From assembly GCA_038127535.1 (NCBI GenBank), contig JAYPHU010000006.1:1-64000 (forward strand): 64,000 nt of DNA. Reading direction: 5' to 3'. Shown here piece after piece: positions 15,935 to 24,246 of this stretch. The stretch comes from JAYPHU01 sp038127535 (GTDB taxonomy: Bacteria; Pseudomonadota; Alphaproteobacteria; Rhodospirillales; UBA2165). The notes under the pieces are model-generated. The model did no database searches. It was not told the origin of the DNA and saw only the letters and a program-made list of their open reading frames with translations. The position numbers were made by a program, and so were the translations under genes. The first letter of the stretch is position 1, and each line of letters starts with the position of its first letter.

Positions 15935-17076
15935 GGGCTGGTGTTCTCACCTGTCAGGTTGCGCAGTTCTGCGGGTTCCATTTCAGGGGACATATAATCC
16001 TCTATAGGACCTAAATAAGACTTAATATACATCAAAAATCTGGCGTCTAGCTGCGGGCCGAGAGAAATGATCCGGTCGACCTCTGCGTAGGCTTTTTCAA
16101 TCAGATCGTCGGCTTGCGCTGTAGTTTCATCCCAATTGCCACCGCCTGTGTTCCCTCGGAACCTGTTGCCCACGGCGGCAAAGCGTTTGTGGCGGTTGTG
16201 GGTGCTGGTGAGGATAAACAGCGCCAGGTTTTCCGGTGTGATCGGCGGGCCGGGCTCGAACGTGGCCTGATGGCCGAGCTCGGAGAATTTGCACACCAGG
16301 ATCTCGTCCGAGTCGGAAACGACCGTGATTTCCTCGTCTTCACAGACCCGCAGTGTCAGATCGTAGTCCATGGTGCTTTGATAGGCTTGGATTGCAGGGC
16401 GCGCTGGGATCATCAGCGGGTGTGGCAGGAACGACCGTCCATAAACCTGTCCGCCGTCGACCGGCCAGCACACCTGGATCGGATATGAGGTGGGCGCGGC
16501 GGAATCGATAAAATACGAGTGGTGCAGCGGATGAAAGTGCTGCCGTGCATGGTCAAAAAGCTCGCGCGGCCCGATCGGGCCCTGGCCGTTCCACCATTTG
16601 TCCGCAAAGGCCGCCTCCGTATTGCGGAGCACATTGACCATCACCCCGCGCGCGCCCTGATCCCAGAGCGCCGCCAGCCGGCCCAGGCCGCCGTCGGCTA
16701 CAATGAAATTGGAATCCAGCAGTACCAGCGCGTCTTCTTCCGCCGCTCGTTTTGCACAGTCGCGGACGCAAAATTTTTGGATGAAGTATTTGTATTCCGG
16801 GGCTTTCAGCGCCGCCGCGGCCTCCAATAAGGGGCGGGGGCCATCGGTCATCTCTTCCAGACTATGGAACTGTACCTCGACGATCTCTTCCAGCGTTTTG
16901 ATCTCGGGTTCAAAGGCCGCGCGGGACTCCCGGTCCGTGTAGAGGTGGTAAATGATGCGATTGTCCTGCGCCAATGCCGGCAAGTTTCCGGGCATCAATT
17001 GGAAAGGTAGGGTGAGCTCCACATATTTCCGAACGAACGGGGCGCCCCAAACCAAAGTGAAGATGTGAAAGGTCAA
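15931..17076 (-). CDS. glycosyltransferase-like protein, unassigned family
   Basis: 381 residues beginning MTFHIFTLVWGAPFVRKYVE, with an early alpha/beta domain containing IIYHLYTDRES and EEDALVLLDSNFIVADGGL. The latter resembles the Asp-containing nucleotide-sugar site of GT-A enzymes but is not a clean DxD. Later segments (GPIGPRELFDHARQHFHPLHH, QAYQSTMDYDLTLRVCEDEE) are unassigned. Position between the oxygenase-like gene and glycosyltransferase genes supports a role in glycan building. Function call is tentative. Confidence 0.45.
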   Translation of the reverse strand: MTFHIFTLVWGAPFVRKYVELTLPFQLMPGNLPALAQDNRIIYHLYTDRESRAAFEPEIKTLEEIVEVQFHSLEEMTDGPRPLLEAAAALKAPEYKYFIQKFCVRDCAKRAAEEDALVLLDSNFIVADGGLGRLAALWDQGARGVMVNVLRNTEAAFADKWWNGQGPIGPRELFDHARQHFHPLHHSYFIDSAAPTSYPIQVCWPVDGGQVYGRSFLPHPLMIPARPAIQAYQSTMDYDLTLRVCEDEEITVVSDSDEILVCKFSELGHQATFEPGPPITPENLALFILTSTHNRHKRFAAVGNRFRGNTGGGNWDETTAQADDLIEKAYAEVDRIISLGPQLDARFLMYIKSYLGPIEDYMSPEMEPAELRNLTGENTSP

Positions 17077-17138
17077 TTTGGTCGTCCACTCCCGGTCTGA
17101 TTGGGCGTCGCCGCAAACGTTGGGCTAGCCGGCGGCGG

Positions 17139-17255
17139 TCAGTACGTGCGCGCCGCCAGCATGCCGTCGAACAGAACATTGAATTCATTTAGGTAGACGC
17201 GCCGCTTTGGTGCATTCGGTGCAGGGATACCGGTATAATTCGGGAATTTTATCAC
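17139..17255 (-). pseudogene. 38-codon remnant, possibly N-terminus of a radical-SAM (B12-binding type) protein
   Basis: A GTG at 17255 with GGAGA just upstream opens 38 codons (IKFPNYTGIPAPNAPKRRVY, then LNEFNVLFDGMLAARTY) ending in TGA at 17139. The pattern 'RRVYLNEFNVLF...' followed by a break resembles the first beta strand of B12-binding radical-SAM proteins, which often sit in such glycan clusters. No downstream continuation is seen before the next gene. It may instead be a genuine short gene. It occupies the 312-bp gap between the two glycosyltransferase-like genes. Confidence 0.35.
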
Positions 17256-17388
17256 GCGCTCTCCAGCCTTCTGACCGGTTAAAGGATGATGTTTTCAGTT
17301 ACCTTTGGTCCGGCAGCCTCCGGGAGAGGCCGCATACCAGGATTGAAACTACACCAAATTGCTTGAGAATTTGTAAAATATCCCAGGT

Positions 17389-18387
17389 TTAGGGGGATTC
17401 CGGCCCGAATGCCGTTGGCCACACTCGATTAAAGACCAGGCGCCAGTACTTTTCCGCACAATAGTTTTCCGTCGCGCGCCGGTGGCCGGCGGCGGCGATT
17501 CGCCTACGGTCTTCGTCGTTCTCAAGGTAATATCGGACCTTTTCCACCAAATCCCTCTCGTCACTGAAATCCACATAGTCTTGTCCGGGGGTGAACCACT
17601 TCACGGTCTCCGGGTTTTGGTCTTCGATCAACAGTGCACCGCAAAGGGTCGCTTCTACCGTCCGGCCTTTGCATTGAAAATTCGGCTCGTCAAATACCGG
17701 TTGGGAAAAATTAAGTGTAATCTTGGATTGCCGCATGATTTCGGCGTAGTCGGCGATGGGCAGATCGGCCTCCGAGACGCCGCCGGCGATCATCACCTCT
17801 ATGCCGGCTTCCTGCAGCAAGGACAGATAGAGTTTGCGCGACGTATAGCGTTGCACCCGCCCGACGAAACTCACATCGATGGGGCGGTCGCCGTCATTGC
17901 CCCGAAAAACCGACGGATCCTGCGGGGTCCAAGTGTCCATATAGTTTTCCGGCGCGGCGACCTTGTTCGGATAATTGGAATAGCAGTCCTGGACGATGCT
18001 CACGTCGACACTAGATGCATACTCCTCCATCCAGCGGATCGCGAAATCGTCGAACGTGTCGCCATAGATAGAGACGATCTTCGTGCCGAACCTGTCCCGG
18101 ATCAACTGAAGCACTTCTGGGGCGGGGTTGAGGTCGGTCCCCCGTACCATCTTGAGGACGATCATGTCCGGTTTTTCATCTTGGCAGATTTGGCCCAGCG
18201 TCTCATCGACGTGCCGGCCGGTCTGCACGGCCGTTTCATCAAAAAAATAAGTAGATATCTCCGCCAGCCCTGCAGCGTTCAGCGCCGCGATAAAATTGTG
18301 GTGAACGCTCGAGAGGTCCTCTGCGGGATTGCAGTCCGTCCACTTTTCCGTGACGAATAGGACGTTGGGCCGGCCGGGCGCCGTCAT
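17389..18387 (-). CDS. CgeB-like glycosyltransferase (GT-B)
   Basis: 332 residues. N-terminal GT-B half begins RPNVLFVTEKWTDCNPAED. The C-terminal half shows the CgeB/GT4-like pattern: VDVSFVGRVQRYTSRKLYLS, SKITLNFSQPVFDEPNFQCK, KGRTVEATLCGALLIEDQNP, and the closing YYLENDEDRRRIAAAGHRRA. The 'R.fEa.acG.lli.e' and 'GhrR..e.hty..R' patterns are typical of CgeB-type enzymes acting on spore or cell-surface glycans. It overlaps the sugar methyltransferase gene by 4 bp (18384-18387). Acceptor unknown. Confidence 0.8.
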   Translation of the reverse strand: MTAPGRPNVLFVTEKWTDCNPAEDLSSVHHNFIAALNAAGLAEISTYFFDETAVQTGRHVDETLGQICQDEKPDMIVLKMVRGTDLNPAPEVLQLIRDRFGTKIVSIYGDTFDDFAIRWMEEYASSVDVSIVQDCYSNYPNKVAAPENYMDTWTPQDPSVFRGNDGDRPIDVSFVGRVQRYTSRKLYLSLLQEAGIEVMIAGGVSEADLPIADYAEIMRQSKITLNFSQPVFDEPNFQCKGRTVEATLCGALLIEDQNPETVKWFTPGQDYVDFSDERDLVEKVRYYLENDEDRRRIAAAGHRRATENYCAEKYWRLVFNRVWPTAFGPESP

Positions 18388-19520
18388 TCGGCGAAACCCG
18401 CGTTGACCCAGAGGTTGGCGTCACCGCGCCGTTCAGGGAAGCTTTCCGGCAGGATATCGGTCTCGAACTTTTTCAGATTGGTGAAATAGTCGACCAGAAA
18501 CCCGCCGGGGCCGCGGTGATCGCTTTGGTGGTTCTGCTCGAAGAAGAGGCCGGTGTTGCCGATGAGGTTCTGCACGCCCTCGCAGTAATCCCTGATCTGG
18601 GTGTCGGACATTTCCGACAGGGAGAGCGTGTTTATCACCAGATCAACCGGCCCGGCGTGGGCCAGTGCTTCCCGGTAAATCATATTGGGAATGAACGATA
18701 GACCCGGAGTGTCCAAATTGAATCGCGCCTCGGCTGTTGTCGCAATATCCGCCGGCAGGTCCGGAAACAGCGTCTCAAGATAAATGCCCGAAAAGGCCAA
18801 GGATTCCGGAATATCGATGATGCTGTAGTGGACCTTTTGGCCGACGAAGTTGATCAGATGATAGGCGAGCCCGCCGTATCCGCCGCCGATTTCCACGATC
18901 TTCAAATGTCCGTTCAGCGAGAGGCGCTCCTGCAGCTGGGTTATCAGCCCGTTCTCCGCCATCAGGCACAGCCGTTCGAGATAGGCGTAGGTGTCGTCGT
19001 TGACGATCTCCCCGTCCATGATCCAGCCGATCTCGCCGAATTTGCTCGGTGGCGCGGCGCGGAGCTCCGGGGGCAGGGCGTTGGCAACGGCGGCGTAATC
19101 GAACACGGATTGGTCCGGTGGGCCGGCCAGATACGAGAGTATCTCGTCCCAATTGTCCGGCAGTTTCTTCGACAGCCAGGGGCGCTTTTGTGCGAACTCC
19201 AGAGTCGCTAGCTGATAGCCTGTATAGGCATGGCCGTAGAGCCGCATCTTGCGGATGATGTCCCGGTCGCCGGTGGCCAAGAGCGCGTAAGAGGTCTGGG
19301 CGTTTTTGGTGGAGCCGTCGAGTTCGAATGAGGGCTGGCTGTCCGGGTGCCAGCCCTCATCGGGCAGGAAAATCTTAGCTGCCTCCGGGTCGGCGACAGC
19401 CATCTCGTCGCGGAGCTCGATGGTCTTGGCGACATCGGCCAGCACGGCGAGCGCACGCTCAAATTCCGCATCGCTTAAGTCCGAGGTTTCCTCGGAAAAG
19501 GCGAACCCTTCATATCCCAT
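18384..19520 (-). CDS. putative sugar O-methyltransferase
   Basis: Start set at ATG 19520 (MGYEGFAFSEETSDLSD); the open frame continues to 19583. 378 residues. SAM motif I as KIVEIGGGYGGLAYHLINF, then HYSIIDIPESLAFSGIYL and LVINTLSLSEMSDTQIRDYC, matching the putative sugar O-methyltransferase family that has an N-terminal helical region and acts on polysaccharide sugars. First gene of the minus-strand glycan cluster and overlapping the CgeB-like gene, so they likely act on the same glycan. Confidence 0.8.
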   Translation of the reverse strand: MGYEGFAFSEETSDLSDAEFERALAVLADVAKTIELRDEMAVADPEAAKIFLPDEGWHPDSQPSFELDGSTKNAQTSYALLATGDRDIIRKMRLYGHAYTGYQLATLEFAQKRPWLSKKLPDNWDEILSYLAGPPDQSVFDYAAVANALPPELRAAPPSKFGEIGWIMDGEIVNDDTYAYLERLCLMAENGLITQLQERLSLNGHLKIVEIGGGYGGLAYHLINFVGQKVHYSIIDIPESLAFSGIYLETLFPDLPADIATTAEARFNLDTPGLSFIPNMIYREALAHAGPVDLVINTLSLSEMSDTQIRDYCEGVQNLIGNTGLFFEQNHQSDHRGPGGFLVDYFTNLKKFETDILPESFPERRGDANLWVNAGFAE

Positions 19521-19662
19521 AATACCGTTATAGCCTGTTGATGAACCAGTCGGCCACTCATGCCACAGCCGGTTTAACATCACGTAAAATTTTAGGTCGA
19601 AATCGGCACGGCTGGCGCTTGACCCTGTGCGAGAGTGGGTCTACACAGTCGCCTCTCTTTCT

Positions 19663-19740
19663 GGCGAATGTAGCTCAACTGGTTAGAGCACCGGCTTGTG
19701 GTGCCGGGGGTTGGGGGTTCGAGTCCCCTCATTCGCCCCA
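19663..19740 (+). tRNA. tRNA-His (GTG)
   Basis: Cloverleaf with 7-bp acceptor GCGAATG/CATTCGC, an extra G-1 (19663) paired to C73 as required for tRNA-His, and CCA encoded at the 3' end. D-arm 'gctcaactggttagagc', anticodon arm 'ccggcttGTGgtgccgg' with anticodon GTG, and T-arm with 'ggggttcgagtcccc'. The G-1:C73 pair and GTG anticodon leave little doubt. Confidence 0.97.
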
Positions 19741-19754
19741 TTTTTCCATATTTT

Positions 19755-20245
19755 CTATTTCTTCCCCGGCGCCGACCAACTGTCATAGCTGACGGCGTCG
19801 ATGTCGACGGCGGTGCCGTGGCCCTTGGCGGGCCCCTGGGGCAGGTCTTCGGCCCCTTCATAGCCGCCGTGGCAATAAAGCTCGATGATATTGCCCCACG
19901 GATCGTGGAAGAACATCATGGTCTCCACCCCCTGGCGGGTCCAGAAGTTGCTGGACGGGATGCCGCAGGCGGTCAGCCACTCCTTCATCTGCACCAGCGC
20001 TTCCGCGTTGCAGGTCAGGCCGACGTGGGGATATTCGTCGCTAGCCGCGATAACTGTACATCCGTTCGAGCCAATGCCGATATGGGTGCCCCACGTTCGA
20101 ACATGGCGAAGGCGGCTTCGTGGACCAGCTTCTTGCCGCCTAAAACCTTCGTATAGAACTTGATACCTTCGTCCAAGTCCCGGCAGGGGAGGCTGACATG
20201 ATCCAGCCCGTCCATCGCCGCCGGGCCTGAAGGGATGGTGCTCAT
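19755..20245 (-). pseudogene. VOC/glyoxalase-family protein, frameshifted
   Basis: ATG at 20245 opens MSTIPSGPAAMDGLDHVSLP with the VOC beta-alpha-beta start (DHVSLPCRDLDEGIKFYTKV), reading to AAFAMFERG. The domain then continues in another frame with GTHIGIGSNGCTVIAAS, the second module VETMMFFHDPWGNIIELYC, and a 40-residue tail to 19755. One lost G in the G4 run near 20094 explains the shift. Metal-ligand candidates (His in DHVSL, Glu in NIIELY) are present. VOC enzymes are dioxygenases, isomerases or glyoxalases; role unknown. Pseudogene, or a homopolymer sequence error. Confidence 0.75.
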
Positions 20246-20302
20246 TTGACAAGGCCTCCTATCGTTGTCTTTTGCCAGCCTACCTCGCCTTGCAATCGAG
20301 GT

Positions 20303-21256
20303 TCAACTTTCCTGTGTCGCGGCGTCTGCCGCTTTCTTTTTGGCCTGTTCACGCCGGAGCAAATAGATGCTACTCCCCACGATGACGGCGGCGCCGATGA
20401 AGCTCCAATAGCCCGGTATCTCGGCAAAAATGATGATCCCGAAAATGAACGAGTAGACGATCCGCAGATAATCGAAAGGCATGACGAAACTGGTCTCCCC
20501 GAGCCCGAGCCCATGGGTAAACAAGCCCTGGCCCAGGATCCCGACCGCGCCGGTGAGTATCATCAGCGCCCATTCCGTCGGCGTCGGGTCCTGCCAGGTC
20601 CAGATCGCCGGGATCATGGCCCACAGTGTGGTGAATAGGGCGAAGTAAAACATGATGGTGACCGTGCCTTCGGTCCGAGTGAGCAGCTTCACGGTCACGA
20701 CGACGAGGGAGCCGAAGAACGCGCCGCCCAAGGCCGAGAGGGCCCAGGGATCAAAGCCCTCGCCGAAGGGCCGGGTAATCATCAGCACACCCATGAAGCC
20801 AACGCAGGCGGCCACGATGCGCCGGGGCCCGACGTCCTCGCCGAGGAACAAGGCGGCGATCACCAATAGGATCAACGGCCGGGAAAACTGGATGGTCACC
20901 GTATCGGCCAGAGAAATGTGAATGAGGGCAAAGAAGAAAAGCGTGTTGCCCATGAATCCGACGAAGCCCCTCGCGGCATGGAGATGCAGCTTGTTGGTCT
21001 TGAGAATTTTGAACCCTATCCGCCAGACCAACGGTAGCATTACAATCAGCCCGGCCAGGAAGCGGATAAACAGCACCTCGAACGGCGGCAGGGATTGGCC
21101 GATATGTTTTACTAGCGACGCCATGATGATCAGCAGGAACGCGCCGAGGGAGACAAGCAGCGCGCCGCGCACATTCGGTGAAAGACACTGCCAGGCCGCT
21201 ATGATGGCAAGCGGCTCATTTACGGGAGTTTGGGCCGGATTGTCTTGATCAGGCAT
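20303..21256 (-). CDS. EamA-family DMT transporter
   Basis: Start set at ATG 21256 (MPDQDNPAQTPVNEPLA); the longer frame to 21403 would overlap the divergent FkbM remnant. 317 residues with ten predicted TM helices and two EamA repeats: RGALLVSLGAFLLIIMASL at the start of the first and LSALGGAFFGSLVVVTVKL at the start of the second. RFLAGLIVMLPLVWRIG and PFDYLRIVYSFIFGIIIFAE are typical. Exports or imports small metabolites (amino acids, SAM and nucleobases are known substrates in the family); substrate not predictable. Confidence 0.85.
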   Translation of the reverse strand: MPDQDNPAQTPVNEPLAIIAAWQCLSPNVRGALLVSLGAFLLIIMASLVKHIGQSLPPFEVLFIRFLAGLIVMLPLVWRIGFKILKTNKLHLHAARGFVGFMGNTLFFFALIHISLADTVTIQFSRPLILLVIAALFLGEDVGPRRIVAACVGFMGVLMITRPFGEGFDPWALSALGGAFFGSLVVVTVKLLTRTEGTVTIMFYFALFTTLWAMIPAIWTWQDPTPTEWALMILTGAVGILGQGLFTHGLGLGETSFVMPFDYLRIVYSFIFGIIIFAEIPGYWSFIGAAVIVGSSIYLLRREQAKKKAADAATQES

Positions 21257-21332
21257 GGGTTGGGCGTGTCTCCAAGATGCGCCGCAGGCGACGGGGCCTT
21301 GATTAGCCTGCCGTGCCGTAAGAAAGTCAAGC

Positions 21333-22209
21333 ATGGCTCCGACACTGCAGACCGTTTCCAGCAAACGCGGCGACTTTGCAATCAATCCCCGCGATACGAC
21401 CATCGGTCGCTCCCTGTCGGTTTACGGAGAATATGCGGAGCACGAATTCTTTCTGTTTTCTCATTTCCTTAAACCCGGCGATTCCGTGATAGACGTGGGT
21501 GCGAATATCGGCACACATGCGGTGTTTTTGTTCCGTCGCGGTTGGCGCGGCCGGCAACGTGTTGGCGATTGAAGCTCAGCCGGCAATTTTCGAGTTGCTG
21601 TAATTGAACCTTGAGAAGAACGGATGTGCGAATGCGCGGGCGATCAATGCTGCTTGCGCCAACCGGGAAGGCAGTATCGATCTGCAGGAACCGGATTACG
21701 CAAATGAGGCAAATTTCGGCACTTGTTCGTTCAAGATACCCGAAATTGGCCGGTTTATTCCTCTGTCCGAGACGAAGGTTCAGATAGGCGCGCTTAAGCT
21801 TGACCAGCTGGAAATTTCGAAATGCGCGCTTATAAATATTGACGCAGAGGGGATGGAGGCGAAAATCCTGCAAGGTGGGAACCGGTTGATTGAGGAGAGA
21901 CAGCCGGTTCTCTATCTGGAAAATAACGACCGAGAGCGTTCACCCGAACTAATTTCCCACGTGCAAGGGCTCGGTTATACCCTCTATTGGCACGTCATTT
22001 CTTATTTCCGGGCCGATAATCACGCACTGTGCGATGAGAATATCTCTCCGGCGCCACTCGAACTCAATCTTTTGTGTTTAACAAAGGCCTACGAAGGTGA
22101 ACCACCTCTCCCACCCGTAAAATCTCCGAGTGAATGGATGCCGGATGAGATCGTCGACGGCGCTTATGATATCGACGGGTTGCTTCGGCTGGCTGAAGAT
22201 TTCCAATAG
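21333..22209 (+). pseudogene. FkbM-family methyltransferase, one frameshift and one nonsense codon
   Basis: ATG at 21333 reads MAPTLQTVSSKRGDFAINPR and the SAM motif I FLKPGDSVIDVGANIGTHAV. The frame is then lost around 21530-21535 ('ttgttccgtcgcgg'). In the next frame it continues VAVGAAGNVLAIEAQPAIFE, hits TAA at 21601 and carries on with LNLEKNGCANARAINAACAN, LINIDAEGMEAKILQGGNRL and a C-terminal tail ending at 22209. 'IDVGANIG', 'vlaiEaqP' and 'DaEGmE..il.Gg' are FkbM hallmarks. FkbM enzymes O-methylate sugars or polyketides. A frameshift and a nonsense codon together argue for true inactivation. Confidence 0.8.
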
Positions 22210-22252
22210 GGAGCAGGCGCATCCGGGTCCATTGAACGTTCCCACTAAATTT

Positions 22253-22332
22253 AACGTGACGTTTTTAAGGAATCCGCTATATCTTCCGCGACAGATTTTG
22301 GGGCCAGGGACGTTAGGCTCTCCGTTAACGTC
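22253..22332. promoter_or_regulatory. inverted repeats upstream of the EF-hand/RND efflux operon
   Basis: Two palindromes sharing the AACGT half-site lie in the 255-bp leader region: aacgtgacgtt at 22253-22263 (5+1+5) and gacgtta-10 nt-taacgtc at 22309-22332. A third AACGTT occurs at about 22235. Such clustered half-sites suggest an operator for a dimeric regulator of the efflux genes starting at 22465. No regulator gene lies next to the operon, and no clear -35/-10 pair was identified. Confidence 0.4.
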
Positions 22333-22464
22333 AAAATGCTGCATTACCCCTGGCCGTTGCGGAAATTTGCCCCGCTTTCTTTGGCCTTTTCACTTGGTTT
22401 TGAGTTATTCACTTAATGTTTGAAGATTTCCGGCTTTCAGTCTTTTCGCAAAGGACGCGTTTGC

Positions 22465-24228
22465 ATGATGCGTAAGAATCCATTTTCCCTGCTGTCCATG
22501 GCGATTTTCGCCGCGTTGTTTGTTGTGACCGTTTCCTCTGTACAGGCGGAGGACAAGGCTCTCTCCGATCGCGCCAAGGCGGCTGATAAAAACAACAATG
22601 GACTGATTGAGCGCAACGAAGCCGGCGGCCCATTGGCGGCGAACTTCGACGAAATGGACTGTGACAAGAACGGCGGTCTCGATGGCGCGGAGATCAGAGG
22701 GTTCTTCACTGGCGCAGGATGTCCGGACTCTGCGCCCAAGGCCACAGCCGCACCAGCGGCGTCCAAATATCCGCCGCTGTCCGATCGCGCGAAGGGTTTG
22801 GATGCGAACAATAACGGTCTTGTGGACCGGGATGAAGCGCGGGGTCCGCTGCAGGCGAACTTCGACGACATGGACTGCGACAAGAACGGCGGCCTGGACG
22901 GGGCGGAAATTCCAGCCTTCTTCCAGGGCAAGAGCTGCGCTGATCTGAAACCCAAGGCGGCTGCGGCAGCACCGGCGGCCTCAAAGTACCCGCCGCTGAA
23001 CGAGCGGGCCAAGGGCTTGGATTCGAACAACAACGGTCTCGTGGACCGGGATGAAGCGCGGGGTCCGCTGCAGGCGAACTTCGACGATATGGATTGCGAC
23101 AAGAACGGCGGCCTGGACGGGGCGGAAATTCCGGCGTTCTTCCAGGGCAAGAGCTGCGTAGATCTAAAACCCAAGACCGCCTCGGCTGCACCGGCGGCGA
23201 AACCCGCTGCCGAGGGACGGCCCGCAGGCCGGCGTGCCGGTGGCCGCCCGCCGCAATCGGTTCAGCTAGGCGACGCTTTGGTTGAGGCGATCACGGATAC
23301 CTACAGGGTGGTGGGCCGGGCGGTGGCGCTGCAGCGGGGCCCTGTCGCCGCGCGGGTCAGCGGTGCGATTGATGCGATTAACGTCGGCGTTGGTGCGCGA
23401 GTCGCCAAAGGCGATGTGCTGGTCTCTTTAGCGAAGTCCAAGCTGGAGGCTGAACGCCGCCGCATCGCCGCGCAGGTGGCGCGTCAACAGACGAACATGC
23501 GAAATGCGGAACGGGAGCTCCAGCGGATCAAAAACCTACAGAAGTCTGCAGCGTTCTCGCGAGCCCGGTTCGAGGACCTGGAGGGCCAGGTAGCTGAGCG
23601 CCGCGCCCAATTGGCCGAAGTTCGGGCGGCGTTAAACTCCATCCTCATTGATATCGCCAACACCAGCATCAAGGCGCCCTACGACGCCGTGGTGGTGGAC
23701 AAGCATGTGGAAGTGGGGGGATTCGTCAACGTTGGCGCGCCGGTGGTTACCTTATTGAACGAGAAAGCCCTGGAAGTGGAAGCGGATGTTGCCTCGACCA
23801 GGGTGTCGGGCTTGACTATTAGGTCCTCTGCCTCGGTGATCTCCGAGAACGGCGACAAATTTCCGGCAACGGTGAAGACGATTATTCCGGACGAAAATAC
23901 CCGGACCCGCACCCGGCCGGTGCGCCTGACCGTGGACTTTGGTGCTGATGGCGGAGAGTTCGCCCACAATCAAAGCGTCTCGGTCGAACTGCCCATCGCC
24001 AGCGATAAGAAAATTGTGACTGTCCATAAGGATGCGGTCGTATCCCGCGCCAACGGCAGTGTGGTCTTTGTTGTGACCGGTACGTCGGCGGCGATGCGGA
24101 CCGTCCGGATCGGCCGGGGGATCGGTAATAAGTTTGAAATTCTCGAGGGCCTGAAGGGCGGCGAGAAAGTCGTAGTCCGGGGCAACGAACGGCTGGGCGC
24201 CGGCGGCACCGTTAAAGTCATCAACTAG
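22465..24228 (+). CDS. RND efflux periplasmic adaptor (MFP) with six N-terminal EF-hand loops
   Basis: Start taken at ATG 22465 (RBS AAGGAC 8 nt upstream), giving 587 residues. Signal peptide with cleavage after SVQA (about residue 28). Three tandem 72/73-residue modules follow, each with two canonical EF-hand loops: DKNNNGLIERNE 41-52 and DCDKNGGLDGAE 65-76; DANNNGLVDRDE 113-124 and 137-148; 186-197 and 210-221. Each module carries two Cys (in the second loop and near the module end) and is joined by Ala/Pro/Lys-rich linkers. From about residue 255 a HlyD/AcrA-type adaptor follows: lipoyl half-motif VSGAIDAINVGVGARVAKGD, a coiled-coil hairpin (about 325-395), TSIKAPYDAVVVDKHVEVGG, beta-barrel and membrane-proximal domains. 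It lies 18 bp upstream of its RND permease. Inference: Ca2+ in the periplasm modulates assembly or activity. Adaptors are normally 350-400 residues and lack EF-hands. Confidence 0.92.
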   Translation: MMRKNPFSLLSMAIFAALFVVTVSSVQAEDKALSDRAKAADKNNNGLIERNEAGGPLAANFDEMDCDKNGGLDGAEIRGFFTGAGCPDSAPKATAAPAASKYPPLSDRAKGLDANNNGLVDRDEARGPLQANFDDMDCDKNGGLDGAEIPAFFQGKSCADLKPKAAAAAPAASKYPPLNERAKGLDSNNNGLVDRDEARGPLQANFDDMDCDKNGGLDGAEIPAFFQGKSCVDLKPKTASAAPAAKPAAEGRPAGRRAGGRPPQSVQLGDALVEAITDTYRVVGRAVALQRGPVAARVSGAIDAINVGVGARVAKGDVLVSLAKSKLEAERRRIAAQVARQQTNMRNAERELQRIKNLQKSAAFSRARFEDLEGQVAERRAQLAEVRAALNSILIDIANTSIKAPYDAVVVDKHVEVGGFVNVGAPVVTLLNEKALEVEADVASTRVSGLTIRSSASVISENGDKFPATVKTIIPDENTRTRTRPVRLTVDFGADGGEFAHNQSVSVELPIASDKKIVTVHKDAVVSRANGSVVFVVTGTSAAMRTVRIGRGIGNKFEILEGLKGGEKVVVRGNERLGAGGTVKVIN

Positions 24229-24246
24229 TCTAAGGATGCAACGTCC

